The translations under genes were made by a program, and so were the position numbers. Shown piece by piece: positions 11,661 through 23,600 of a DNA stretch of 64,000 bases. Each line of letters opens with the position of its first letter. The first letter of the stretch is position 1. This stretch comes from Nissolia schottii (lineage: Eukaryota; Streptophyta; Magnoliopsida; Fabales; Fabaceae): contig QANU01010622.1 of assembly GCA_003254905.1 (NCBI GenBank), forward strand, positions 428,100-492,099, in the 5' to 3' direction. Below the pieces are notes generated by a model that had not been told where the DNA came from, made no database searches, and saw nothing but the letters and a program-made list of their open reading frames with translations.

Positions 11661-13187
11661 TCTGGACGTTGAGATGGTTGGAGAGAAGGAGACTTGAATT
11701 AAGGGGAAAAATATAAGAAAAAAAATAATTTTTAATTATATGGGTATCATGATAATTTTATATGAATTTCATTCTTTATTCAATGATTTATTCCAAACAT
11801 GATAATTCAATTCAATTCAATTCTCATTGAAATTCAATTCCTTCATAAATTCAATACAATTCCATACTACTAAAAGTTTTCAAACAGATTGTAAATGGAT
11901 TATAATTTATGAATTATTACTATGATATGTTAGTTTTAATTTGCAAAACCAACCAACAACTTTATTTAAAATTCCCGACTCTTTCTTAGGTTAGGTAACT
12001 TCAGCATCTACTTGTATGTAATGTATTGCTGTATATAGGAAAGCAATAGCCTACTTTTAAGAGGAAACAAACATACTAAATTCCAAATGCCAAACCCCTT
12101 TCTCATTGATTCCAAAATCATTTTTTGCAACACAAATCTATGATCCTCTCCTCTGGATGTGATTTGCTTTCTGCATATATTGGCAAACTTGTTATAGCAA
12201 AATTTTCCGAACTCCCCCATAGTGTATAACTCAGGAAATCTAACTTTGAGCGAAGAGAAGGTTAGCATGTGTAAGAGACCAAGTTCATAATGAAATTGAA
12301 GGGGATGATAGAAAGAAGCAGGGGCACTTTAGGGAAAACAAATAGTGAGCTAAGGGTTAATATTGTGGAGTCAGCTAGGTAAAACGTGGATGAGACCTCA
12401 TGGGAATGATTCTGTTTCACATGAGGTTATATAATAGAGAGAGGGGGTAAGAAAGAAGGTAGGCAAGAATTGGGTTAGACTTTGGGAGGGGCTGGGCTGC
12501 TATGGTGACCAAAACCTATTCTTTATTCTGTAATTCTGGCAATTCTAAGTCCACATATTCATCTCTATTTCTATCATTATCCATATTCTTGTTCTTCTAT
12601 TATGCTGATCATGACCTGGTACCTTACAGCATGTGACTACAGTTAGGCACATTGTCAAAGATTAAGTCTTAAATGTGCTGAACACTTATATTACTGAACC
12701 AAACTTTTGTGTGAAAAATTATGTTGAATGTGTGATGCAGAACTAAATACAAAATGCATGATGACTTCGTTTATTTGTCGTTTTTTCTTGATGAGGGTAC
12801 CTACTTTGCTTGTCCTTTTTTGGTGTGTGCGCATTGCTATTGGATTATTGTAAGGGTTTGGGTAATTAATACTCTTAGGACATTAGTTAAAGAAGTCAAA
12901 ATAAAAAATTTTAAGTTTTTAGAAGATTTAATAATATCATTGAAAATATATAAGTTTCACTATTTTTAATTCAAAATTATTATTTATGCTTTCTTAACAA
13001 ATATCTTGAAGACATTTATTACCAAAATGCTTATTGTAATTGGGTGGCTCATCACTGTAGTTTGAGCGTCCTTGTGTGCTGTGGGTTGTTTCACTGCGTG
13101 CTTATTATGTATTTAGTTTTCACTATTGTTAATGTCTCTTAATTTGTTGGGGTTGAGTACTCTTTTTCCATCTTGAATTTTGTACTG
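11658..13187. other. Intergenic DNA, possible LTR remnant at about 12240-12600
   Basis: No gene was recognised. The stretch 12250-12600 contains a TATA-like 'ttatataatagagag' followed by a pyrimidine-rich run, as in the promoter and U5 parts of a short LTR. No matching target-site duplication was found, so it stays a guess. Confidence 0.25.
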
Positions 13188-14035
13188 CTAGATTTTCTTA
13201 AATAGGATTTTAATATGAGGATAGGTCTCTGCATGTCGAGCATTGTTGATTATTAAGCATTTTTTTTTTTGCTGCAATAGCACATACAGTCTCGGATACA
13301 AGTCTCTAAGCCTGGCCTCCTCAATCCTCAGGTCATCCCAAAATTTGGTGCGATTTCCATTGCCCAGTGCCTTTCCGATCCCATCACTCACGGTTTTCCT
13401 TACTGCTTCATCCTCAAGCGCAAGCTTGTTAATTTCCAAAGAGGGCAATCTTCATTCTCAAACTGCCACCACCATTTAAAAAGGAATACCGTTTAGTTTA
13501 CAACAGTTTCCTCTTTACATGGGCAAAAGATATTAGTGTCATCAACTAATTGGAGACGAGACACCAACCCAATTTTGACTTCTCACGCTAAGCTTTTCAA
13601 TCAAACCCACCCTCCCTGCTCTGTCCACCACAAGAACAAATAAGAATGGTGACAAGGGATCGCCTTGTCTAAAACAACTTCTCCATTCGAAAAGGTTCAA
13701 TCGATGACCCATTGATTTTGATAGACATGTCAGCCATTGTAATCCACTCCTTTATCCATCCATGCCCTCCAAATATGGTCGAACCCCATACTTTGTCTAA
13801 CTTGATCATATGCTTTATGAAAATCGAGTTTAATGATGTACACTTGATCAGTCTTCCACCTCTTCACCCATTGCAACGCCTCACATGCGATAAGAGCTCC
13901 CTCATGAATCTGCCTTTACTTTACAAATGCGCTTTAGGTTTCACCCACCAGTTTTGGCATCACATTTCTGATTTTATTTGCCAAGATTTTTTTAGATTAC
14001 GTTATATAAGATTCTCACCATACTTATTTTCCTGA
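13188..14035 (-). pseudogene. LINE (L1-type) reverse transcriptase remnant
   Basis: Read on the minus strand, 13500-13990 encodes pieces of a non-LTR reverse transcriptase: KLDFHKAYDQ (motif with the first catalytic Asp) followed by RQGDPLSPFLFVLVV (the QGDPLSP block). Downstream, 13188-13448 encodes GNGNRTKFWDDLRIEEARLRD, the 'GdG...FW.D' segment that follows the reverse transcriptase in plant L1 ORF2. The YxDD catalytic block and the region between are missing and frames shift, so the copy is dead. Confidence 0.75.
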
Positions 14036-14918
14036 ATTCCCTTATCTCTGTTGTTCCCTCAACTTTTGGAATAAGAGCTACCCACGTCATGTTTGCTTCC
14101 TGGGGAGCCTACATGAGGAGAAAAATGCTTCAACAGAACACCAGAATTCATTGCCCATCGCTTTTTCCACATTTATCTAATGAACATGAAGTTGGTGGGC
14201 TGATGTTTCGCATTAAGGGGTGTTATTGGTTATTGATGGTGATTGTGAGGGTTAGAAGCATTCTGTCTACATTCTTGTTATTATTTGAAGTTGATCTCTC
14301 TCTGGGTGTGTTTGGTTATGTGTTTGTGTGTTGTGGTGTGTGTCATTTGGTTGTGCTTTTTGTGTGCGTATGTTGCATGTGTTTGTGCTTGGTCTGGTTG
14401 GTGGTGCTTCTGTGTGATTATGGTAGGTGCTGTGATTTTTTAGGTGTTTGCTGCCTGCGTGTTGATGGTGGTGGTGCTACATTTATTGCATCCTTTTGGA
14501 ATATTCATCAGTTGCTGTTGGGTTGGGTTGTGTGGCGGTGACTATTTGTTCCTGTTATGTGAAGCTTCTCTGGTGTTTGATAGATTCTTTACCGTTGGGG
14601 CTTTTGTCTGCATCATATCTTGGTGGGGCTGCTATTATTTGAGTGTTCTAGGGGCCATGATGGCATTGCCGAAGGGTCGCTTTTGGAATTACTCCTTCAT
14701 GAGGGGTCATGGTCACTTTTTATTGCTATGGTTGGTGTAGTCGGTGTTGTGATCATGGGTGCTTTTATCAACTGGTTCCTTGTTTGTGTTTACCTGGTTG
14801 TGCCACGGACATTTGTGTTTATTCCTGTCGTGGATTTATAGGTTAGTTTCTTTGAGCAGTATTGCTTTGCATTATAGGTCTTGTCATGGCTCTATCGTAG
14901 GCATAGTGCATAGGCCCT
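14036..14918. other. G/T-rich stretch of unknown origin
   Basis: 14250-14840 is strongly T/G biased on the plus strand and contains overlapping ORFs of 98-150 codons. These encode Val/Cys/Leu/Trp-rich low-complexity peptides with no motif I recognise. I do not call them as genes. The stretch lies between a LINE remnant and an LTR element and may be old repeat DNA. Confidence 0.4.
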
Positions 14919-14923
14919 AAATG
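14919..14923. repeat. Target-site duplication AAATG (left copy)
   Basis: The same five bases follow the right LTR at 17202-17206, marking insertion of the 14924-17201 element. Confidence 0.85.
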
Positions 14924-15142
14924 TGTTAGGAGTGAAGGGAGAATGAGGGAAGAAAAAGAGAGAAAGAACAGAGAGAATGAGAGAGCAAAGAAAGGGAACA
15001 GGGGACTTTATTATCAACAATGCCTGCATTTGTTATCATACAACCAGCTTATATAGCTGGACTCCTAAGTTTCTACTGCCTATTTGGCCTATTTGGCAGT
15101 TGTAACTGCATCTACAACTAATCCCCCTTCTTATGCGTATCA
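14924..15142 (-). repeat. 3' LTR of the gag-protease element
   Basis: 219 bp, the near-identical partner of 16987-17201. It contains TATATAAG on the minus strand near 15050, a likely LTR TATA box. Confidence 0.9.
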
Positions 15143-15158
15143 AATCCCCCCTTAAGAA
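15143..15158 (-). other. Polypurine tract
   Basis: On the minus strand AAGGGGGGATT lies directly before the 3' LTR, the expected place for plus-strand priming. Confidence 0.75.
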
Positions 15159-15169
15159 CTTCCTTGCCC

Positions 15170-16960
15170 TCAAGGAATCGCCATACAATCAAAAGCGGGG
15201 TGCTGATCCTGCATCAGCACAGAACCTATTCCTGGGTCATGTATCCCTCTAAATGGGGGCAATTGTTTTGGCTCCTCCATTACGTCCTTAAACTCCTCCA
15301 GTAATGCAGCCTTTTGTTTTTCCGCCTGCATAACCTCTTCTTCTTCAGCCACCACCAGACAACAGATCATGTCCTCAAAGCAAGGTAAAGTATGCAACAT
15401 AAAGCAATATTTGTCTTCTAGCATTATGTGATTCAACTTGGTAGCATCCACCAATTTATGAGCTGCACTTTTAATGACCGTCAATTGCATTCTTTTGTCC
15501 CCCATGGTGAATTCCATTACCAAATTCTTAAAATCCCAAGCTATGGTGCCCCATTGCTTAAGCCACTGCATTCCCAAAATGAGATCACAGCTATTCAAAG
15601 GAATGGCAATCACAGAAGTGACAAAATCATACCCCTGCATCCTCCATTTGATATCAGTGCAGTTGCCTGCTCCCTGAATCACACCGCCATCAGCCACTGT
15701 GATCTGTACAGGGGCCATTGATGTCAGCTTGCCCATTCCCTCACGTCACAGCTTCTCATCAATAAAGTTGTGAGTGCTCCCCGTGTCTATCAAAACAAAG
15801 ATTCTTCGTTTCCCAATCCATCCAATAAGCCTCATCATGGGGTAAGTTGAGTCCCCTTGAATAGCATTCAACGAAACTGTTGGCGACCCCTCAAAGGCAG
15901 GGCTGTCCTTGGTGTCATCCTCACTGGCAGCAGCCAGGGTATCACTCTCCTCCACCTCCATGAAAAAAACTTGGAGTTTCTTTCGCTGGGGACAGTCATG
16001 GCCAAGGGCGTATTTCTCATGGCAGAAAAAACATAGGTCCTTGGCTCTATGCTCATCCATTTCCTTGGGAGAGAGTTTCCTTTGGAATGTGTAATTCGGT
16101 TTGCCTAGTACACTTTGTTGTTCCTCTTCCACAATTTTCCTATCAACCTTATCAAACCTTTTCTCAGTAATAGGTTGAAAGTTTTTCTTTTCTGGCCACC
16201 CACCCAAATTGCCGCTAAAGTTGTTACCTCGCTGCCTCTGGAGCAAGGCGAAGCTCCTCTCTTGCAGTTTGGCGATTCTTGTGGCTTCTAACAAGGATCT
16301 TGGTGCAAAAAGCTTGACACCATTGCTAAGTTCCGCACTCAAGCCGCCGATGAAGCATTGCAACCTCTATGCCTCTGTTAGATCCATGCGGCACACCAGT
16401 TTATCGAACTTCTCCTGGTAGTCTTCAAGGCTCCCGGTCTGAACCAGCCGCTTGAGTTCCTCCATTGGTGAATCAAAGTCCGCACCGAAACGGACCTGTA
16501 TGGCCTCCGCGAACTCGCTCCACGAGATACGGCCGTCGCGCCCCTGTTCTAGCGCCTGGAACCAGCCAAAGGATCCCTCGTCGAGGGCGATACTGGCGAC
16601 GGTGATCTTTTCCCCTTCCGGCGTCGCGTCGAGAGCAAAGAAGCGCTCGCACTGCACGATCCAGAGTCCAACGTCATCGCGACAAAATCTTGGAAACTCT
16701 AGCCGTGTCAGTCGCGTCGGAACGCGATATTCTCCTTCGCCGCCGCCGCACGTGCGATAGTCTCCCTCGCCGCTGCCGCGCTGCCGTCGCGCAGCTCCGA
16801 GGTCCGCCAGCCGCAACCCTAATCCTTGCAGCGCCTCATGAATGCTATCGAACTGCAACTCGCAGTTTTGCTCCAGCGCACACAATCGCGGATCGATTAC
16901 GGCCATAATTCGTTCCTCCGTTTCCCGCATCGCGGTTTGCAAGCGTGTGGATTCAGCCAT
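15170..16960 (-). pseudogene. Gag-protease polyprotein with two in-frame stops and a reverse-transcriptase deletion scar
   Basis: One frame runs on the minus strand from ATG at 16960 to TGA at 15170-15172 (597 codons), interrupted by TAG at 16367-16369 and TGA at 15746-15748. The N-terminal half is a retrotransposon Gag (LEFPRF...W..QCERFF, then an RF..LKRLVQTGSLEDYQEKFDKL segment). A zinc knuckle CFFCHEKYALGHDC follows. The retropepsin site is DTGSTHNFID, and DLILGMQWL is its C-terminal block; the TGA falls between these two. The C-terminus then jumps from the protease-RT linker (FKDVMEEPKQLPPFRG) straight to GIGSVLMQDQHPA, a segment normally found at the start of RNase H. This is a precise in-frame deletion of the reverse transcriptase. 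As written it cannot make a full polyprotein without readthrough. Confidence 0.85.
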
Positions 16961-16971
16961 GGAGATCGAAT

Positions 16972-16985
16972 GGCTCTGGATACCA
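16972..16985 (-). other. Primer binding site (initiator tRNA-Met type)
   Basis: On the minus strand TGGTATCCAGAGCC lies just inside the 5' LTR. It equals the usual TGGTATCAGAGCC complement of initiator tRNA-Met with one extra C. Confidence 0.8.
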
Positions 16986-16986
16986 A

Positions 16987-17201
16987 TGTTAGGAGTGAAG
17001 GGAGAATGAGGGAAGAAACAGAGAGAAAGAACAGAGAGAATGAGACAGCAAAGGGAATAGGGGACTTTATTATCAACAATGCCTGCATTTGTTATCATAC
17101 AACCAGCTTATATAGCTGGGCTCCTAAGTTTCTACTGCCTATTTGGCCTATTTGGCAGTTGTAACTGCATTTACAACTAATCCCCCTTCTTATGCGTATC
17201 A
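16987..17201 (-). repeat. 5' LTR of the gag-protease element
   Basis: 215 bp, near-identical to 14924-15142; followed by the AAATG duplication at 17202-17206. Confidence 0.9.
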
Positions 17202-17206
17202 AAATG

Positions 17207-18702
17207 ATACAAAGAATTGGAGGTGGATATGTAGCCAAGGAGAGTCATATGGCGGTGGTGCAGTTATTGTTACCACCTAACAAACTAGCGTGAACAACAT
17301 TGAATTTGAAGTGGCTATGTCGTATAAGCTAGCATTGTGGGCCAATCAATTTAGTACGTGCATATATAGAACAAACATGGTAATTGGGTTTGGACTTTGG
17401 AGAAAGAAAAGGTTTTTCCTTTTCTTTGATGGTTATCTTTCATTAATCAAGAAAAAATTGCTAAAAGTAATTAAAAACACTGACTACAACCTTTTTGTCA
17501 TGGTGCAAAAAAAAGTACTAGTAAGTACAACACATGTTGGGTTAGACCCTTTAAAAACTTCTTGAGGAAAATTCAAAGGGACAAAACCTTTAATTTTAAG
17601 AGAGGAAAAGGTTTTGCGACCAACACTAATTAAGACAAATTTACAACTTAAATAGCAGGTTCTATTACATTGTTCACATGGAGGAAAATTAAACAAAACA
17701 ACACTTAAAGCTTCAAATAGTGATGTTACCATCAATCACTCAATTGAATTCTTCATCTTGCAACTGTGGAGACTTTCTTTGGGATTGAAACACTAACCAT
17801 ATAAGTGTGAACCATGTTGACCCTTCAAGTGCAGCAACGATTCTCTTCCTGACGCATTTTTCATATAAATTGAAAATCAAATCTCAGCAGTAACCAATCA
17901 CTCTTGGAAATCTCAGCATGCAACCTCAACAATTCGTTGTGCCTCGCTTTTCTTTGATTCAAGAATATCGACGAAATATTTTACTACTTGCAACATTCTT
18001 CTAAATTTCCTTTATTGAAAACATTAGTTCTTGTAATTTTGCAATCCAGTTTTATCAATAGTTCTCTCCTACCAGAATTGCCTCTCCCCACTAGCCTTTA
18101 GCCTTTAGCCTTTATCAATATTTTGTCCTTACTTAAGAATGATAACTTTGTCATTTTAAACTTTAGAAGAAAGGGCAATTTGATCTTTTCAAACTTAGAG
18201 AAAGAGAGCCATAATCTCCCCCACAGAAAGAGAGCCACAGTCACCAATCCGACCACCAGCGTCGTTTCGGCCACTACCATCATTCCAGCCACATAGACAT
18301 GGATGTCTAGTTTCATCTTCTTCTTTTTTTAAAAAAAAACCTTTTTAAAAATGAGAATGGGAAGAGCGTTGAACACTACTCAATAAATTTTAGGGGTTGG
18401 CCAAAATCAAAATCAAAGAAATTTGAGTCATGATTATTTATTTGTTTTGTGTCTTGAATTTAAAATTGAAGGGTTTCCTCTTCTTATTATTAAGAGCACA
18501 ATGAATGTTTCTCCATCGCAAAATCATTGTGACCACTTTATGACGAAGGAAAAGAGGAGAGGGAGAGAGAGATGGGGGAGGGAAGAAGGAGAAGAAGAGA
18601 GAGAAATATGTGGGGGCGCTAGCGATCGCAGTATCGCACCATCGTCTATTGCCACTACCGCTGGTGGTCATACCCATTCCACTGCTGCCAATGGTTGTTG
18701 TC
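17207..18702. other. Intergenic DNA, no gene recognised
   Basis: Only short ORFs without family resemblance occur. The plus strand around 18550-18610 is purine rich. Confidence 0.45.
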
Positions 18703-18752
18703 CTTCTTCTTCTTCTTCTTCTTCTTCTTCTTCTTCTTCTTCTTCTTCTTCT
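18703..18752. repeat. (TTC)n microsatellite
   Basis: About 16 TTC units. The long Arg, Ser and Leu runs in ORFs here are products of this repeat, not proteins. Confidence 0.95.
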
Positions 18753-19010
18753 AATTTTAACCATAGAGAAGGGACTCCATGTGAAAAAAAAAGGGTGGGT
18801 CATTTTTTGTTTCCAATCCCACCAAATAAGTTTAACAAAAGTTCCATTTTTTGTTGGTATTTTTTTAGAAGAAGGTCATGTTGACAGCCTGTCAAGAAAT
18901 AAGTTTTTTTCCTTCTTTTTTAATGTTTAGGGTTAGAGGTTAGGGTATAATTTTTAACTTGTTTTACTTTCATTAAAGAAAAAAAAAATAGGTTGTTAGA
19001 AAATAAATTT

Positions 19011-19733
19011 AGGCTCACATATACGACATAAGGTTAATTCAATTTTTAGTCTCACATAAATAGCAAATTTTATCTTTTATCCCTCATAAAATTTTCGTTA
19101 AAAAATCATCATTCATAATTATTTTTGTCAAGTTTTAGTCTCTGCTATCCTCCATTTGGATTGTTAACTACTAACATGGTAATTAACTTGGCCATGTGGC
19201 AAACACATGCCACATACATGACCACTAAAGCCAAACTTTGACCTAACTTGCCTAATTAATGTCCTACCCGTGACCCGTGATCCATGACCCTAAATTAAAA
19301 AAATCATCATCATGAACCTTGAAAGAGAAGAGGAAGGTCAATGACGAGTCTTATGTGGATGGAGGAGAGCCACAGTGGTGACGTGGGAGAGAAGGGGAGC
19401 AAGGAGAGAGTGGGAAGGGACGAGAGAGGAGATGGGTCCTCTTTTATTAAAAAAAAAATTAATTCAACCCGAGTTAAGTTTAGGTGGTTCAGTTTAAATA
19501 ATGAGTCAATTGTGTTTACAGCATGACTAAGTTAACTGTTATGTTAGTAAATGGAGGATGACAGGAACTAAAACCTAATAAAAAAATTTGTGAGAGACTA
19601 TTTCCTAACAAAAACATTTATGATGTACAATTTCCTAATGAAAATTTTATGGGGAGTAAAAAAAACAAAATTCACGATTTATGAGCGATTAAAAATTGAA
19701 TTAACCTTATGTCATGTGCGTAGCATGTGACTC
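19011..19733. mobile_element. Non-autonomous element with long inverted arms, upstream of CHS
   Basis: The left arm (about 19011-19190) and the right arm (about 19530-19733) are inverted copies, for example GACATAAGGTTAATTCAATT at 19027 and its complement near 19690. The middle (19200-19520) is unrelated single-copy-like DNA. No transposase is encoded. A clear target-site duplication was not found. It lies about 0.5 kb upstream of the CHS promoter elements. Another element with similar wording lies at about 46880-47300. Confidence 0.7.
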
Positions 19734-20276
19734 TCACGTGGTTAAGTTAACTGTCACGTCTGCAGTTAATGCAAATTTAATCTATAAACTTGATATACTC
19801 TCTAAGTTAATGCAAATTAATTATTTTTTTTAATCTGTGTATATTTTAATTCGTGTGGTTAAGAGAATTCTTTCAATACGTTGTTATTGTAAAAATATTT
19901 TATAATATTATTCAATCATATATATATATATATCTTCCTATTTTATTTATAAATAAAATTAATTAAATCTCATATTCAATAATACATAATTAAATGATAA
20001 TATAAAAACAAAAATGCCTCTCACCGTCCATCCATTGCAATTAAGCGCTGAATCATAAGCATGAAAGAATTAGTACGATAATTGAGTGTAAGAACACATG
20101 TTTCCTAGGAAAGTACTCCGATCCTACACATACTTTATACCGCCACCGTAAATAATGTTCATGTGCCACCCGATTCCTATAAATGATCCCAGCACTCCTA
20201 GGAGCCTAGAACGACTGAATACGCACGGTTTTTTCGTTATGGTAATGTGGCCTCACATCTACCACCGGTTAACCAG

Positions 20277-20355
20277 CCTACCCTTCGTTCCACGTGGCCC
20301 TTCATCTGCCCGTCCCTTCAACCTACCCACTCTCACTTCTAACGCACCTATAAAA
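20277..20355 (+). promoter_or_regulatory. CHS core promoter: H-box cores, G-box and TATA box
   Basis: CCTACC (H-box core) lies at 20277-20282 and again at 20322-20327. A perfect G-box, CCACGTGG, lies at 20290-20297 between them. TATAAAA is at 20349-20355. H-box (MYB) plus G-box (bZIP/bHLH) pairs in this order upstream of a TATA box are known to drive light- and stress-regulated CHS genes in bean. The second CT half of the published H-box consensus is not matched exactly. Confidence 0.7.
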
Positions 20356-20664
20356 CCTGCACCCAGTGTTTCCTCTGTGTGTCCAACCCTTCCAAATTCT
20401 TTTTATTGCATAACCCATATTTATAGGGCCACTCTTCCCCACTAATAATAATTTTAATTATTATTGTTATTCTCCTTCCACACTCTTCCCCTCTCACCTT
20501 ACCTCAGCGAATCTCCTTCCTCCCTCTCTATATTTTCTTTTGTCTTTCAGCCCATTGTTCGTTGCTAGTAGCAAAATAAGGAGCACACACAAAGCATAGT
20601 CGATAAATTAGTAACAACTTTGTTTGTTTGCGTATATCTAACTGAAAGGAGGAGAGAAAAAAGA

Positions 20665-23600
20665 ATGGTGAGCGTGGAAGAGATCCGCAACGCACAGCGT
20701 TCGAATGGCGCTGCAACGATCTTGGCCATTGGCACTGCTAACCCTTCCAACTGCGTGAACCAAGATGAGTACCCTGACTACTACTTCCGAATCACCAACA
20801 GCGAACACATGACCGATCTCAAAGAGAAGTTCAAGCGCATGTGTACGTTTCTATTTTTTATTTTTTATTTTTATTTCTTGTTACACTCCCTCGTACTCAC
20901 CCAGCAATTTTTTATTTTGTTTTTTTTTTATAAAACATCACGAAAGATATATGTTGTTAGTCTCCAAATAATGAGAGAGTTTGAATTCACGCTTACAAGT
21001 TCTTTAGATTTCAGCTTGCATTTGTTAGATCATAGCTTGAATAGTCTAAATTTCGTTGTTTATCATATTTGGTAAAATTAAGTTGTTTATATTTTAGGAG
21101 TTGTTTTTAGTCTCAAACTATGTTTTAAACGGAAATGAAAAAGAACAAATTTAAGAACGAGACTTAGTTCGTGTTCTACTGATCATGCGTATTACTGATC
21201 ATGCGTATTTGGTTTCTGATTTTTGGGTTTCTATGTTAATGGGTATTGGCTTCTCTATTATTTATTTATTTTTCCTTCATAATCAAGAACAAGTAAAAAA
21301 AGAAAACAAAGAGTTCTACTATTTGTACTAATATTCTTAGATTTATTATCCAACATACTAACAATATTTGTGGGATCTACTACTTACTTAATAGGGTATT
21401 ATACATTTTTGTCCGATAGCCTTTTTTCTAAACAATGAGTTAGGTAGTAAATCCAACGAAGAAATGCGTACAGAAAGAAATCATTTAAAAACAGAAATAA
21501 TATTTGTATATATTTCTTGTGACCCCCTTTAAACACACGAGCGAGGCAAGTTTGTTAGATAAAATAATAATAATAACTTCTTGGGGATTGTTTAATGTTT
21601 ATATTTCTAAAAATGTTTTTTTTTTAATATTAGACATAATGTAGACATCATATTTAATCTCTCATATATATNGATCTATACTCTCATTATGTGATGTGAA
21701 TGTAAATCGCATGATGTATATAAGAAATTAAGCATGATGTATACATCATGTTTAGTGTTTAAATAACACCACCTACAAAAATCCTCAACCCCAAAAAAAA
21801 GTGACTGTTTTCCTTAAATGTGGCAGGCGAGAAGTCCATGATCAAGAAAAGGTATATGCACTTGACTGAAGACTTCCTAAAGGAGAATCCCAACATGTGC
21901 GCATACATGGCGCCATCCCTTGACGTAAGGCAGGACATAGTGGTCGTCGAGGTCCCAAAGCTTGGCAAAGAAGCCGCAGTGAAAGCTATCAAGGAGTGGG
22001 GCCAACCCAAGTCCAAGATCACCCACCTAGTGTTTTGCACCACCTCCGGCGTCGATATGCCTGGTGCCGACTACCAGCTCACTAAGCTCCTCGGCCTCCG
22101 CTCCTCTGTCAAACGCTTGATGATGTACCAGCAGGGTTGCTTCGCCGGCGGCACTGTCCTCCGCCTCGCCAAGGACCTCGCCGAGAACAATAGGTATAAT
22201 TAGACTTTTATTCTCAAATAATTGTTCCTTTTTCATTTTGCACGACTAATTAAAAAATGATTTAAAAGTTTCAAAAATAAATTTAAAGGTACTTTATAAA
22301 ATTATTCATATTAATTTTTACATCTATTACTTCGTCCATTTTAAAATATCACATGAATAAAAAAAAGATAATAAATATATTAAAAGTAGTAATTAATTAT
22401 TTGTGAGACAAAAATACCTTTATTTAAAAGAATCCTACTTTATTAATATATTTAATGACTATAATTAAATTAAGGGTATTATAGAAAGAAAAACAATAAA
22501 ATATAAGCTGGAGAAATATTTTAAAAATCTAATTTAATCAAATTTAAATAAATATTATTAACTATTACACATTTTTATTAATCAAGTGATAGTTTCTTAA
22601 AGCGTATTTGACGTCATGTATAAAGTTAGATTATATAAGTTAATACAATACATGATAATTTTATTCATTATTTGATGTCACCGACATATTGGATTAGCCT
22701 ATACGCCAATGAACTTTTTGCCAGACCATTTTGTAATAAAAAAAAATAGGGGTAAAATCATCCCGCATCCCAACTTGGTGACATGTTAGTTATATCTGAG
22801 TGCTTCTATTTATTCAACTGAATGCATGTCCATTTCAATAACAGGGGAGCCCGTGTCCTGGTCGTCTGCTCCGAGATCACTGCCGTCACCTTCCGCGGGC
22901 CTTCCGACACCCATCTGGACTCCATGGTGGGGCAGGCCTTGTTCGGGGACGGAGCCGCCGCCATTATTGTGGGCGCCGACCCGGACGTGGCGGTGGAGCG
23001 GCCGATATTCCAGCTGGTGTCGGCAGCGCAGACGATACTGCCGGACTCGGATGGGGCGATCGACGGGCACCTGAGGGAGGCGGGGCTGACGTTCCACCTG
23101 CTGAAGGACGTTCCGGGGATCATATCGAAGAACATTGAGAAGAGCTTGGTTGAGGCTTTTACACCGATTGGGATCACTGACTGGAACTCCATCTTCTGGA
23201 TTGCGCACCCTGGTGGACCCGCCATACTGGATCAGGTGTCTGTTTATTTAATGAAATTGGGTTCACACGGGACTCTGCCACTTCTTTCTTAGTACTTTTA
23301 TCTAGTTATTTCTATTATTCATGTATTTTAAATCACATTTACATTACTATGAAATTATTTTAGATTGGTTTATTATAAATTGGTTTATTTTAGATTTGTG
23401 AACCTAATTTATTTTTTGAACATGAAATTATTTTATGTTATTATATATGTGTATTTTATTTGTATTTTTTTGTTGTAATGTGTATTTTTTTAATTATATT
23501 GTTAAATTTTTTATTTTTAATTTTATTCCAATTTGCAAGACAGCCCACGTTGGCCTGCCCTGCCCCCATCTATATGCGGGTTAGACGGGACTGGGCTCCT

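Larger units (their letters stand above)
14924..17201 (-). mobile_element. Complete but non-autonomous Ty3/gypsy-type LTR element carrying only gag and protease
   Basis: Two direct repeats (14924-15142 and 16987-17201) are the LTRs, flanked by the 5-bp duplication AAATG. In element orientation (minus) each LTR runs TGATACG...CCTAACA. The primer binding site follows the 5' LTR and a polypurine tract precedes the 3' LTR. The inner 1.84 kb encodes only Gag and an aspartic protease; integrase and nearly all reverse transcriptase are absent. The layout matches the non-autonomous class named TR-GAG, with a protease in addition. The two LTRs are very similar, which suggests a fairly young insertion. 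Gag/protease style points to the Ty3/gypsy branch (chromovirus-like; less certain). Confidence 0.9.

Noticed and set aside
14089..14841. Three overlapping ORFs of 73-150 codons in G/T-rich DNA
   Set aside because: Low-complexity Val/Cys/Leu/Trp content, no motif, and no splice or promoter context; sequence bias explains the length.
16452..16908. Plus-strand ORFs opposite the gag frame
   Set aside because: Antisense shadows of the gag-protease coding strand.
18438..18930. ORFs with long Arg, Ser or Leu runs
   Set aside because: They are translations of the (TTC)n microsatellite in different frames.
21672..21672. Ambiguous base in CHS intron 1
   Set aside because: It lies in an AT repeat within the intron and does not affect coding; treated as a sequencing limit.
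22806..23225. Antisense ORFs of 130-140 codons over CHS exon 3
   Set aside because: Shadow frames of a GC-rich CHS exon with no family resemblance.
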